Below are positions 27,691 to 36,252 of a DNA stretch of 64,000 nt, one piece after another. Position numbers and translations under genes: made by a program. Under the pieces are notes generated by a model that saw only the letters and a program-made list of their open reading frames with translations, was not told where the DNA came from and ran no database searches. Each line of letters opens with the position of its first letter. Positions within the stretch are counted from its first letter, which is position 1. This DNA comes from PNOJ01 sp016706845 (GTDB lineage: Bacteria > Krumholzibacteriota > Krumholzibacteriia > LZORAL124-64-63): positions 1 to 64,000 of the forward strand of contig JADJIV010000006.1 of NCBI GenBank assembly GCA_016706845.1, written 5' to 3'.

Positions 27691-27855
27691 ATGGGCGAGC
27701 ATACCGACAAGACGAAGGGCAAGATCAAACAAGCGGTCGGCGGCTTGACCGGCGATAAGAAACTCGTGCACGAAGGCAAGCGGGACGAGTTCAAGGGCCA
27801 GGTCAAGGGCGCGGTCAACGACGTCAAGGACGCGGCGACGAACAAGAAGAAGTAG
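27691..27855 (+). CDS. CsbD family stress protein
   Basis: This 54-residue, highly charged protein carries the whole CsbD pattern: DKTKGKIKQAVGGLTGD, EGKRDEFKGQVKGAVNDVKD. CsbD proteins are general-stress proteins of unknown biochemical role. The ATG follows GGGGAGAAACC. The likely promoter is the sigma-54-type site at 27608-27623. A tiny membrane protein gene follows 83 bp downstream and is probably co-expressed. Confidence 0.93.
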   Translation: MGEHTDKTKGKIKQAVGGLTGDKKLVHEGKRDEFKGQVKGAVNDVKDAATNKKK

Positions 27856-27938
27856 ATCGGGCGGGGCGCGGATCAGCTGAGCCGGCTACGTCCAGTTGAT
27901 CGCGCCTTCACAGGGTTTTGCAGTTTCAAAGGAGAAAC

Positions 27939-28028
27939 ATGAGCTCGGAAACACTCATCATCATCGTGTTGGCGTTCATCCTTTTCGGCGGCGGCGGCGG
28001 CTACTACTGGAGCAGGCGCCGGCGGTAG
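27939..28028 (+). CDS. 29-residue single-span membrane peptide
   Basis: An ideal ribosome site AAAGGAG lies 5 nt ahead of ATG 27939. The product is one hydrophobic helix (LIIIVLAFILF), a run of five Gly, YYW and a tail of four Arg before the stop. Such small proteins are often found beside CsbD in stress regions. The Arg tail suggests N-out/C-in insertion. The strong ribosome site is the main support, as the gene is too short for codon statistics. Confidence 0.65.
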   Translation: MSSETLIIIVLAFILFGGGGGYYWSRRRR

Positions 28029-28235
28029 GAATACGCATGGGGCGCCGGCGCCCCGGACGGAGAAGCTCGGCGAAGACACCTCGGTCGACGAGGCGGACGC
28101 CACCCATCAATCTGATCGACGCGGTTTCGTTTTGATAACGATTCTGAGGCGGGCCCGAGCGTAACTCCTTAAAAAATTGAGAAAAATTCGAGGCCCGAAA
28201 TATGCGCGGGCGCGAGGTCCACAGGAGGCAGCGAC

Positions 28236-28673
28236 ATGGTCGAGACGAGGATGAGCATCGTGAGAACCGAGGATCCCCGCTTGCAGCATTATCTGCTTCA
28301 GATCGAGCAGTACAAGAAATTGACGCGGGACGAGGAACTCGGGCTGGCGGGGCGCATCCGCGAAGGCGACCGCGAGGCGCTGGACCAGTTGGTCAACGCC
28401 AATCTGAGCCACGTCGTCGGGATCGCCAGGGAGTTCCACCATCACGGCCTCGGCGATCTGGACCTGATCGCGGAGGGCAATGTCGGGTTGATCTCGGCCG
28501 CCCGTAACTTCGACGGCGGCAGGGGTATACGCTTCATTTCGTTCGCGAAGCTCTGGATCGGGCGGGCGATCCGCAGGGCGGTCATCGTCCACGTCCGGGC
28601 GCCGCGCCTGCCCTCCACGCTCGTCCTCGGAGCTCCGACGCAGCGTCGGAGTTCAGCGACCTGGGCGGATTGA
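28236..28673 (+). CDS. Truncated sigma-70 protein (regions 1.2-2 only)
   Basis: This 145-residue product matches primary-type sigma-70 factors from region 1.2 (DPRLQHYLLQIEQYKKLTRD) through region 2 (DLDLIAEGNVGLISAARNFD, RFISFAKLWIGRAIRRAV). It then leaves homology and stops. Regions 3 and 4, needed for -35 recognition, are absent, and only non-coding-looking sequence follows. A perfect 8-bp hairpin at 28633-28651 lies inside the last codons. The start ATG follows AGGAGG. It is either a decayed sigma factor or a short one binding core only; the typical family length is 260-330 residues. Confidence 0.8.
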   Translation: MVETRMSIVRTEDPRLQHYLLQIEQYKKLTRDEELGLAGRIREGDREALDQLVNANLSHVVGIAREFHHHGLGDLDLIAEGNVGLISAARNFDGGRGIRFISFAKLWIGRAIRRAVIVHVRAPRLPSTLVLGAPTQRRSSATWAD

Positions 28674-28991
28674 CGGGGTCTGCCACAACGAAATAGCAAT
28701 GCCACAACGATCCCAGTACCGTAACAATTTATGATTTATTAGAACAATAGAGCGCCGCTCTTCCGCTGCAGACTGCTATGAGATATCAAATTTCTTTATT
28801 GATTATTGAACGTAGTTCGTCCTATGCTCGGAATCGGTTGGGGAGTCTCCTTCGAATCGGCTATTCGGTGTTCGTGTCATGATCCGGCCCACGCTCCCGT
28901 TTGCTGATTCATCGGATCTCCTTCAGCCATCACCGTGGGAGCGACGCCCAATCCCACAAGGGGCATCCTACTGATGAACGAGGGGGACAAC
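28674..28991 (+). other. AT-rich intergenic region, no gene
   Basis: This stretch is markedly AT-rich compared with its surroundings. It holds two copies of TGCCACAACGA (28681-28691 and 28700-28710), 19 bp apart, and several TATGATT/TTTATT patches that could be promoters for the exoprotein at 28992. The ribosome site AGGGGG precedes that start. I see no open frame with coding character. Confidence 0.6.
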
Positions 28992-30083
28992 ATGCGCAAA
29001 GTCATCGTGATGCTGATGATCGTGGCGATCACCGGCACAGCCATCGCCCAGGACCTTGGCAGCTCCAGGGACCTGCCTGCCAAGAGCATGACTGAAGTCC
29101 AGTACACACCGCCCACCGGCGGCAACCGCCAGGGCGGCGACGACATCTACTCGGCAGTGCCCATCTACGCACTGCCCTACACGAACACCGGCACCACCAA
29201 CGGCTTCCTCGACGACTACGACGTGGCCTGCCCCTACACCGACTCGACATCTCCCGACGTCGTGTACAGCTACACGCCGGCGACGAACGAGGCGGTCTCG
29301 GTCGACCTCTGCGGATCGTCCTACGACACGAAGGCCTACATCCTCGACAGCGCTCTGACTCCCATCGCCTGCAACGACGACTTCCACTATGACGACATCT
29401 GCGGCTACTACACGTCGCTCATCGAAGGCGCCGTGCTGACCGGCGGCGAGACCTACTACATCGTCGTCGACGGTTACTTCGGCGACTTTGGCGATTACGC
29501 GATCGCCATCGACAGCTTCATCCCGTGCGTGGTCGCTTGCCCCGCCGACGCCGTGCCCGAAGGCGAGCCCACGATGTACGACGGCTACGCCGACGAGTAC
29601 AACAGCGGCTGCAACGGCGAGCTGACCAACAACTTCCAGGTGATCAACTGGATCAACGACGAAGACGGCCTGCCGCCCTTCGAGGGCTGCGGCTGGATGT
29701 GCGGCAAGAGCGGCTGGCACCTCAACGCCTCCGGCAGCGATGAGCGCGACACCGACTGGTTCGTCGCCACCGCCCTGACCACCGGTCTGATGACGTTCAC
29801 GGTCGAATCCGAGTACCCGTGCAACATCTACCAGCTGATCCCGTCCCCGATGGACTGCCTCGCCGTGGACGCCTCCCTCGTGGGCGTCGCCGACTGCGGC
29901 GCTCCCGGGACGCTGTCGATTCCCGTGATCGCCGGCGAAGTCGTCTACCTGTGGGTCGGCCCGACGACCTACACCGGTCCCGTGCTTGAATTCAACTACT
30001 CCATGACGGTGTGCAACCACGAGTTCGAGAGCGTTTCGAACGAAGACATGAACTGGGGACAGGTCAAGGACCTGTACAAGTAG
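28992..30083 (+). CDS. Secreted PPC-domain protein with WGQVKDLYK tail
   Basis: This 363-residue exoprotein has a signal peptide (about 1-18, TGTAIAQ). It has two beta-sandwich domains of bacterial pre-peptidase C-terminal type, with SPDVVYSYTPATNEAVSVDL and GETYYIVVDGYFGDFGDYAI. The second half has paired cysteines (CGWMCG, CNGEL). The chain ends SNEDMNWGQVKDLYK, nearly the same as the lipoprotein at 24181. No protease domain is present, so it is a stand-alone surface or secreted protein. Start chosen at 28992 because AGGGGG lies 5 nt before it; the upstream ATG at 28974 lacks a site. Confidence 0.85.
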   Translation: MRKVIVMLMIVAITGTAIAQDLGSSRDLPAKSMTEVQYTPPTGGNRQGGDDIYSAVPIYALPYTNTGTTNGFLDDYDVACPYTDSTSPDVVYSYTPATNEAVSVDLCGSSYDTKAYILDSALTPIACNDDFHYDDICGYYTSLIEGAVLTGGETYYIVVDGYFGDFGDYAIAIDSFIPCVVACPADAVPEGEPTMYDGYADEYNSGCNGELTNNFQVINWINDEDGLPPFEGCGWMCGKSGWHLNASGSDERDTDWFVATALTTGLMTFTVESEYPCNIYQLIPSPMDCLAVDASLVGVADCGAPGTLSIPVIAGEVVYLWVGPTTYTGPVLEFNYSMTVCNHEFESVSNEDMNWGQVKDLYK

Positions 30084-30115
30084 CATGATCCGCTGATGTT
30101 CTGATCCCGTAACAG

Positions 30116-30143
30116 GGGCCGCCTTCCTCCGGGGGGGCGGCCC
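30116..30143 (+). terminator. GC-rich hairpin after the PPC-domain gene
   Basis: GGGCCGCC (30116-30123) pairs with GGCGGCCC (30136-30143), 33 bp after the stop codon, followed by TCGTTCC. Confidence 0.65.
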
Positions 30144-30253
30144 TCGTTCCGTCAGGGCCTTCGGCGTGGCGATCTGGCCGACGACGCGGACGTGGCGGCG
30201 CTGCGTTCCGGATAGAGAGACGCGCAGGGATTGACCAACATCGGAGGGGTCCC

Positions 30254-30799
30254 GTGAGGACAGGTCTCGTCGTTGTCGTCGTGATCCTGCTGGCGGCTTC
30301 GTCGGTCAGCGCCCAGCCGCGAGGAAATCCAAGCCTCGGGGTGTACTTCGACGAAGCCGGCATGAATGCCGACGGGTACTACTCTGGCATTATCAGCGTC
30401 GTCCACTTCTATCTCTTCGCCAGGAATCTCGAACAGGTGGGCGCCGTGCGGTTCCAGCTGGAGATGGATCCGCGCATGTTCGTGTACGCCGACAGTCTCT
30501 CGCTCCCGCCGTCCACGGTCTCCGGCTCTCCGGAGACCGGCGTCCAGATCGACTACGATCCGGTGCTCGATGGTGACAACACCGGGATCGTCCTGCTGGG
30601 GGAGGGCGATTTTATCGTCTACGGGGTCGGCATGATCTTCGAGGTCGATGTCCTGCCTCATCCCGAAGACGCCGTCATCCTGGTCGACTCCGCGGACGGC
30701 GCGGGCTGGGTCCCTGCGACCGGCAGGACGGGGTGGTTGTTCTATGAGGTCGCGGTCGAAGAGCTCCGCTGGGGCGAGGTCAAAGCGCTCTACCAGTGA
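30254..30799 (+). CDS. Secreted cohesin-like protein with WGEVKALYQ tail
   Basis: A GTG start at 30254 follows GGAGGGG. The 181-residue product has a signal peptide (about 1-21, SSVSAQ). One beta domain has features reminiscent of cohesin/CBM-like folds (GAVRFQLEMDPRMFVYADS, GIVLLGEGDFIVYGVGMIFE). The chain ends VEELRWGEVKALYQ, the third example of the conserved tail in this window. Its neighbour upstream carries the same tail, so the two may be exported and placed by the same route. Function is unknown. Confidence 0.8.
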   Translation: MRTGLVVVVVILLAASSVSAQPRGNPSLGVYFDEAGMNADGYYSGIISVVHFYLFARNLEQVGAVRFQLEMDPRMFVYADSLSLPPSTVSGSPETGVQIDYDPVLDGDNTGIVLLGEGDFIVYGVGMIFEVDVLPHPEDAVILVDSADGAGWVPATGRTGWLFYEVAVEELRWGEVKALYQ

Positions 30800-30844
30800 T
30801 GGCTGCGTGAACCGGCGCGGCGGGCGCCAGACTCGCGACCAGGG

Positions 30845-30872
30845 GAGAGCCGACGGGAGACCGCCGGCTCTC
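30845..30872 (+). terminator. Hairpin after the cohesin-like gene
   Basis: GAGAGCCG (30845-30852) pairs with CGGCTCTC (30865-30872), 46 bp after the stop at 30799, followed by TCCATATT. Confidence 0.6.
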
Positions 30873-30971
30873 TCCATATTGATGGGCGCCATCGCCGATA
30901 TGAGGGAGGCGGCGTCAGGTCTTTTTCCACTAACATCTTGCCAATCGACCAGTTACGGTCGTCATGACGCG

Positions 30972-30987
30972 CGGCATGTCGATTGCA
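30972..30987 (+). promoter_or_regulatory. Sigma-54-type -24/-12 site CGGCATGTCGATTGCA
   Basis: This matches YGGCAYG-n4-TTGCA at every conserved position, with GG at 30973-30974 and GC at 30985-30986. It lies 52 bp ahead of the PA2779-family start. It is the best sigma-54 match in the window. Confidence 0.65.
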
Positions 30988-31038
30988 GTTGCAGGGAGTG
31001 GATCGGTCCCGGCCTCACTGCATGAATGGGAGCGCGTC

Positions 31039-31461
31039 ATGAATGAAATCAGGAGATCCTTTAGGAACGTCATGAACGCGGGCGCCGTGGGCGCCTGCAT
31101 GCTGATCTTCGCCGGCGGCGCGGCGGGCGCCGGCCCGGCCGTCGAGCCGCAGCGTCACGTGGTCGGCGCGGACGAGATCCTGGTCAGGATCGATCGGCAG
31201 ATCGATCAGGACACCGCCGACCGGCAGGCGATCCAGGCCATGCTGCAGCGCGAGGACGTGCGCCGCATCGCCGGGTCTGCGGGTTTGGACCTCGGGCGGG
31301 CCAGCGCCGCGGCGGCCGTCCTCTCCGGAGAGGCGCTCGCCACGCTGGCGGCGCAGGCCAGGGGAGTCGACGCGGGGCTCGCGGGTGGAGAAGGCAACGT
31401 CGTCATCTCGACGACCGCGATCATCATCATCCTGCTGATCCTCATCCTTCTGGTGAACTGA
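31039..31461 (+). CDS. PA2779 family protein
   Basis: This 140-residue protein has an N-terminal hydrophobic signal, a helical middle (QAMLQREDVRRIAGSAGLDL) and a C-terminal transmembrane stretch (TTAIIIILLILILLVN). The arrangement and its partner gene identify the PA2779 family, whose genes are nearly always followed by a PA2778-type cysteine peptidase, as here 11 bp downstream. The role of the pair is unknown. Expression is probably sigma-54 dependent from the site at 30972. Confidence 0.85.
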   Translation: MNEIRRSFRNVMNAGAVGACMLIFAGGAAGAGPAVEPQRHVVGADEILVRIDRQIDQDTADRQAIQAMLQREDVRRIAGSAGLDLGRASAAAAVLSGEALATLAAQARGVDAGLAGGEGNVVISTTAIIIILLILILLVN

Positions 31462-31472
31462 GCCGGCGGGCC

Positions 31473-33533
31473 ATGTACTCGTGGCGTGCAGCCGGCTTCT
31501 GCGTCGCTGCAGCGGCCCTGATGCGCTTCGCGCCGGCGGTGGCCGCGTCGCCGGTCGCCGGGGGAAGCGCAGCGCAGGCGGTGCGATTCCTGGACGTCCC
31601 CTACGTGCCGCAGAGCGGCGTGCTCTGCGGCGGGGCCGCCCTCGCCATGGTCCTGCGATATTGGGGGAAGGCTGGAGTCCTGGCCGAAGATTTCGCCGCT
31701 CTGGCGGAACCCGGCCAGGGCGGTCTGCTCCCCGCCGCCCTCGTGAAGGCCGTCGAAGACGCGGGCTGGACCGCGCTGCCGCTGGCGGGAACCCAGGCGG
31801 GGATCGCGGAGCACCTGGCCCGTGGCCGACCGATCATCGCCCTGCTGCGTGCGGGCGCCGGCTCCTATCACTACGTGGTGCTCGTGGCGTGGACCGGCGG
31901 CTGGGTGGTCGTCCACGATCCTGTCGTGGGGCCGTTCCGGGCCCTGCGCGATGCCGAGTTCGCCGCCGCCTGGTCCGGGAGCGGAAACTGGGCGCTCCTG
32001 ATCCTCCCACCACAGACGAGCGGGGAGCAAGCTGCGTCGGAGCCTCCGGCGGCAGTCCTGCCGGCATTCGCCGCTCCCGGCGGGTGCGATTCCCTGCTGG
32101 CGGCAGGCGTCCAACTGGCCCGGCAAGGTGATGTCGCGGGCGCGGAGCACGAGTTCCTCGCCGCCCGGGCTTTGTGCCCCGGATCCTCGGCGCCGCTGCG
32201 GGAGCTCGCGGGTCTGTGTTTCCTGGCCGACGACTGGTCGGGGGCGAGCCGGCTGGCGCAGTGCGCACTCGTGTTGGACGCGAGCGATGCCCACGCCCGG
32301 CGCCTGCTGGCCGGGAGCCGGTTCCTGCTCGGGGATGTGGAGGGCGCGCTGCGTGCCTGGAACCACCTGTCCGAACCGCGGATCGACCTGGCGCGCATCG
32401 ACGGCCTGGAGCGCACGCGCTACGCCGTCGTGGCCGTTCAGCTCGAGCTGCCGCCGGGCCGGTTGCTCACGCCGGCAGCCTACCGCAGAGCGGGCCGGCG
32501 ACTGCAGGAGTTGCCGGCCCAGTCGGATCTGCGGCTGAGCCTCGATCCCCTGCCCGGCGGGATCACCCAACCGAACGTGACCGTGCTGGAACGACCACTC
32601 GTGTTCGGGGGCCGGTGGGACGTCGCGAGTGCGGGACTCGACGCGGTGCTCCGGCAGGGGATCGACGTCGCGGTGGCGAGTCCCCTGGGGCACGGAGAGC
32701 TGTGGTCCGCAGGATGGGACTGGTGGCGCGAACGCCCGCGTCTCTGCCTGTCGCTGACGGTGCCGGCCGTCGGTGGGCGGCCCGGGATTTGGTGCGTTGA
32801 GGGCTCCTGGGAGCGCCAGACCTATGCCTCCGCGCTTGTGTCATCCGCGAGCGGGACGGTGCGCGAGGAGCGCCGGCGCACGGGCCTGTCCTTCGCCGAT
32901 TGGGTCGGCCCGGATCTGCGCCTCGAGATCGGCGCGGCGCTGGATGAGTGGGACGGTCGGGGTACCCACGCGTCGCTCGCGGGCAGCGCGGAAACGCGGT
33001 GGGCGGGCGATCGCCTGGCGTTGACGGCGGCGCTGGCGCGTTGGGCGAAACCGGGAAGCGGCTCCCCGTTCGGAACCGGCAGTCTGTTGCTGCGCTGGTG
33101 GTCGCGCGGTGCGGGCGAAGACGCCGCGTGGCGAGGCTGCCTGGGGATTTCCCGCGCGACCGCGGACGCGCCGCCGGCGCTCTGGTCGGGTGCGGGGACC
33201 GGTTACGGGCGTGCGCCGCTGCTGCGCGCGCACCCGCTGCTGGACGGAGGCGTCGTGCGGGGGCCCGTCTTCGGGCGCGCGCTCGCCCACGCGACGATCG
33301 AACGGCAGGCCCGGCTGTGGCGGCCGGGTCTCGTGCTGCTCGGCGGCGCCGTCTTCGTCGATGCGGCCAAGCCCTGGGAGACGGGCCGGGCCGGACGCGC
33401 GGCGTGGCAGGTGGACGTCGGCGCGGGTCTGCGGGTGAAGGTGCCGGGCAGGCGGGGCCAGCTGCGGATCGACGCGGCGCGCGGGTTCACCGACGGGAAC
33501 TCGGCCGTATCCGCCGGCTGGCTGTACCCCTGA
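31473..33533 (+). CDS. PA2778-type C39-like cysteine peptidase fused to TPR and beta-barrel-like region
   Basis: This 686-residue protein has a signal peptide (about 1-25) and a papain-like C39 domain with Cys52 in GVLCGGAALAMVLRYWG, His133 in SYHYVVLVAW and Asp149 in VVVHDPVVG. A short TPR-like region follows (about 205-300, GDVAGAEHEFLAARALCPGS). Ordinary PA2778 proteins end about there. This one continues for some 350 residues of alternating beta strands ending in GQLRIDAARGFTDGNSAVSAGWLYP split over a strand-turn-strand, which resembles an outer membrane barrel. Coupled to the PA2779 gene. Confidence 0.85.
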   Translation: MYSWRAAGFCVAAAALMRFAPAVAASPVAGGSAAQAVRFLDVPYVPQSGVLCGGAALAMVLRYWGKAGVLAEDFAALAEPGQGGLLPAALVKAVEDAGWTALPLAGTQAGIAEHLARGRPIIALLRAGAGSYHYVVLVAWTGGWVVVHDPVVGPFRALRDAEFAAAWSGSGNWALLILPPQTSGEQAASEPPAAVLPAFAAPGGCDSLLAAGVQLARQGDVAGAEHEFLAARALCPGSSAPLRELAGLCFLADDWSGASRLAQCALVLDASDAHARRLLAGSRFLLGDVEGALRAWNHLSEPRIDLARIDGLERTRYAVVAVQLELPPGRLLTPAAYRRAGRRLQELPAQSDLRLSLDPLPGGITQPNVTVLERPLVFGGRWDVASAGLDAVLRQGIDVAVASPLGHGELWSAGWDWWRERPRLCLSLTVPAVGGRPGIWCVEGSWERQTYASALVSSASGTVREERRRTGLSFADWVGPDLRLEIGAALDEWDGRGTHASLAGSAETRWAGDRLALTAALARWAKPGSGSPFGTGSLLLRWWSRGAGEDAAWRGCLGISRATADAPPALWSGAGTGYGRAPLLRAHPLLDGGVVRGPVFGRALAHATIERQARLWRPGLVLLGGAVFVDAAKPWETGRAGRAAWQVDVGAGLRVKVPGRRGQLRIDAARGFTDGNSAVSAGWLYP

Positions 33534-33545
33534 GCGGGAGCCGCG

Positions 33546-34325
33546 TCAGCGGGCGCCTTCGCCGTCGAGCATGACCTTGAAGGTCAAAGCCAGGATGCGC
33601 AGATCGTTCCGCAGGCTGAGACTGTCGATGTACTGGCGGTCGAGAACGATCTTACGGCGGACCGAGGCGAGGTCGGTGTCGTAGCCGTTGACCACCTGGG
33701 CGAGGCCGGTGATGCCGGGCAGCACGACGAGGCGTTCGCGATAGTGCGGCACGTCGTTTTCGAACTGGCGGATGAAGTAGAGCCGATCCGGTCGCGGCCC
33801 GATGACGCTCATCTCGCCGCGCAGGACGTTGACGAACTGCGGAAACTCGTCCAGCCGGGTCTTGCGCAGCACGCGGCCCACCCGGGTCATGCGCTCGTCG
33901 TTCTCCACGGCCAGTTGCGGCCCGTCGCTCTCCGCCTCCAGGCACATCGTGCGCAGTTTGAAGATCCGGAAGGGGCGCCCGGGATTGATGACGTGGCGCC
34001 GATCGGAGCGCGCCGGATAGGGCGTGCGTCGCCGTCGCCGGTCGATCCCGATGCGGGGCTGCTGGAAGAAGACAGGTCCGCGCGAATCGAGCTTGATGGC
34101 CGGCGCCAACAGGGTCAGGGCCATGACGAACACGGACAGGGCGATGATCGAGATGACCAGGTCGAGCCCGCGTTTGATTCCCCGGGCGTAGGCGGCCGCA
34201 TATTCGGCGTCGCTGCGGGCTTCGGTGCCGGACAACGGCTCGAACCGCCCGTCGTCGGTGGCAGTCCCGTACGACCGGCGCTCGCGCCGTTGCCCGGCTG
34301 AGTCCGGATTGCCGTCCCGGATCAC
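33546..34325 (-). CDS. Bacterial sugar transferase (polyprenyl-phosphate phosphoglycosyl transferase)
   Basis: The GTG at 34325 overlaps the stop of the DUF3185 gene (GTGA). The 259-residue product has one membrane helix (GLDLVISIIALSVFVMALTL) and the catalytic core of monotopic phosphoglycosyl transferases: RGPVFFQQPRIG, FRIFKLRTM, RKTRLDEFPQFVNVLRGEMS, IGPRPDR and PGITGLAQV. These enzymes load the first sugar phosphate onto undecaprenyl phosphate for exopolysaccharide or O-antigen synthesis. The N-terminal four-helix bundle of WbaP/WcaJ is missing, giving the short form. No other polysaccharide cluster genes are adjacent. Confidence 0.93.
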   Translation of the reverse strand: MIRDGNPDSAGQRRERRSYGTATDDGRFEPLSGTEARSDAEYAAAYARGIKRGLDLVISIIALSVFVMALTLLAPAIKLDSRGPVFFQQPRIGIDRRRRRTPYPARSDRRHVINPGRPFRIFKLRTMCLEAESDGPQLAVENDERMTRVGRVLRKTRLDEFPQFVNVLRGEMSVIGPRPDRLYFIRQFENDVPHYRERLVVLPGITGLAQVVNGYDTDLASVRRKIVLDRQYIDSLSLRNDLRILALTFKVMLDGEGAR

Positions 34326-34543
34326 AGGACCCGGGAGCGGCGGCTGCCGCCCATCAGCAGCGCGACGCCGCCGATCAGCACGACCACGCCGACGATCGCC
34401 GGGATCGGGAAGGTCTTGTGTTCGGTCGCGGTGATGTTCAGCGGGCCTACGTCGAGAACGGTCTTGTCCCTGGTGTAGTCGATCCCGCCGTAGACCAGCG
34501 CGATGACACCCGCGATCGCGAGGATGATGCCGATGGTTTTCAT
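34322..34543 (-). CDS. DUF3185 family small membrane protein
   Basis: This 73-residue protein has two hydrophobic helices (TIGIILAIAGVIALVYGGID and AIVGVVVLIGGVALLMGG) separated by DYTRDKTVLDVGPLNITA, the DUF3185 pattern. A paralogue lies at 49491-49706. It overlaps the downstream sugar transferase by 4 bp. A palindromic -24/-12-like site (34635-34650) lies 92 bp upstream. Confidence 0.9.
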   Translation of the reverse strand: MKTIGIILAIAGVIALVYGGIDYTRDKTVLDVGPLNITATEHKTFPIPAIVGVVVLIGGVALLMGGSRRSRVL

Positions 34544-35144
34544 GTTGGTCGCCCTTTCGTGGCGAGGCGCCGCACCGGGTGCGCGGAGACACTTTGTCGC
34601 CTTTCCCGTGATGCCGGCTCTCGACGGAGTCCAAGGCACGATCCGTGCCGCCCACACCAACGGCTTGAACCGGCTGTTTCAAGCGAATAATGGCCAGACG
34701 GTCAACGTGCGGCGGCTGGAGATCCCCTCATTAAGGTGGGACGTGCATCAGGATGAGGTCGTCATCCCGTAAGCCCCATCATGCAAAAGATCGAACCGGC
34801 GGGCAGGATGGGGCTGAAAGGACTACGGGGCGAAGTCGTTGGGAGCGTCGGGCCATCGGCGTTCATGCCAACTCGTCAGAACGGGATCGCGGACGCACCA
34901 CGTTCGGCGACACGATGCGCCCCGCTCCCGGGGTTGGCGACGTGTCGTTAATGATGGAGCCGCCGAGTTCGCCGAAATCGCATCGCCATACCAGCCAACG
35001 CATTGACTTCGGCACGGAAGTGGCAATGGCGGAAGGTGGCCATCACGATGGCGAGCCCCGTCACTGCGGCCGCGCAGCAGGCGGGATCGGATGGTCTCGG
35101 GATTTCAGATCGCCGTCCGATGATCAATGTGGATGGGAGAGTCC
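34544..35144. promoter_or_regulatory. Intergenic region with two opposed sigma-54-type sites
   Basis: There is no convincing gene in this 600-bp stretch; open frames are Arg-rich and lack ribosome sites. Two -24/-12 candidates are present: minus-strand CGGCACGGATCGTGCC (plus coordinates 34635-34650) facing DUF3185, and plus-strand CGGCACGGAAGTGGCA (35010-35025) facing the SGNH-like gene. Both keep the GG and GC dinucleotides 12 bp apart. Upstream activator sites were not identified. Confidence 0.5.
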
Positions 35145-36230
35145 ATGAACTATCGAACCTACCGCGCGGGCATCGCGTTGCTGGCGGCGTGGCTGGTGAC
35201 CGCCGCCGCGCCGCAGCCGGCCCTGTCGCTGACCAACCTGTTCGTGCTGCACCATTCCGTGGGCCGCAACATCCTGGAGGAAGGGAATGTGCGGCAGCTC
35301 ATCGACGAGCACAACACCCAGCGCGGGACCCATTTCGTGCTCTGGGACCACGACTACAACGCCATCGGCCTGATGGACCCCGACGGGCTCATGCCGGGCC
35401 GCTACTACCACATTCCCGACGACGACACGTACGTCGTCGGTCTGCACCAGCTCTGGACGACGGCCAACTCGGCGCGCGACTCCATCCTCGCCAACCACCA
35501 GGTCGTCGCCTTCAAGTCCTGCTACGATGCGTCGCTCATCCAGACCGACGCGGAGCTCGCGCAGTACAAGACCTGGTACCTCGAGATCCGCGACGTGCTC
35601 GACCAGCACCCGAACCACGTCTTCGTGCTGATGTCGCCGCCGCCCATGCACCCCTGCCTGTCGACGTCGACCGAGGCCGACCGGGGGCGGGCCTTTGCCG
35701 ACTGGCTCGGCTCGACCGCCTTCCTGGGCGGGCATCCGAACCTGCGCTGCTTCGATCTCTTCGACCTCCTGGCGACGCCTCGCGACGCGGAGGACCGCAA
35801 TACCCTGCGCGCGAGCTACTGCAGGAGTACGAGCTGTTCCAGCCCCGACTCGCACCCCAACACCGCCGCCAACCTGGTCGTCGGGCCGCTGTTCGTCGCC
35901 GCGCTGATCGAGGCGGCCGGCGACGACGCGGTGGACGCTCCCGCGGCGGGCACGGCCGCCTTCTTCACGGCCGTCCACCCCAACCCGTTCAATCCGGCGA
36001 CCACGATCCGCTTCGCCCTGCCGGCCGCCGGATCCGCCAGGCTCGCGGTCTACGACGTCACCGGCCGCCTGGTCCGGACGCTGCTCGACGGCGTTCTGGA
36101 TTCCGGAGCGCACGAGGTGATCTGGGACGGTCGCGATGCGTCGGGTCGGGGCGCGGCCTCGGGGGTCTACCTGGCGCGGCTGGCGACGGGGACCGGCGTC
36201 AGCACGGTCAGCGTGACGCTCGCGAAATGA
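35145..36230 (+). CDS. Secreted SGNH-hydrolase-like protein with FlgD-like tail
   Basis: This 361-residue exoprotein has a signal peptide (about 1-29). The mature protein opens LFVLHHSVGRNILEEG and has FKSCYDAS and SPPPMHPC, a pattern I associate with uncharacterised SGNH-fold-like proteins beginning FIHHSxG. A canonical GDSL motif is not seen. The last 85 residues are a FlgD-like domain (NPFNPATTIRFAL to VSVTLAK). The ATG at 35145 follows GGGAGAG. A sigma-54-like site lies 120 bp upstream. Substrate unknown. Confidence 0.8.
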   Translation: MNYRTYRAGIALLAAWLVTAAAPQPALSLTNLFVLHHSVGRNILEEGNVRQLIDEHNTQRGTHFVLWDHDYNAIGLMDPDGLMPGRYYHIPDDDTYVVGLHQLWTTANSARDSILANHQVVAFKSCYDASLIQTDAELAQYKTWYLEIRDVLDQHPNHVFVLMSPPPMHPCLSTSTEADRGRAFADWLGSTAFLGGHPNLRCFDLFDLLATPRDAEDRNTLRASYCRSTSCSSPDSHPNTAANLVVGPLFVAALIEAAGDDAVDAPAAGTAAFFTAVHPNPFNPATTIRFALPAAGSARLAVYDVTGRLVRTLLDGVLDSGAHEVIWDGRDASGRGAASGVYLARLATGTGVSTVSVTLAK

Positions 36231-36252
36231 GGCTCGGGATGCCGGGCCGCGG

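Noticed and set aside
34753..35148. Plus-strand open frame of 131 codons
   Set aside because: It is Arg/Gly/His-rich without a ribosome site or any domain, and it covers the sigma-54-like site of the next gene.
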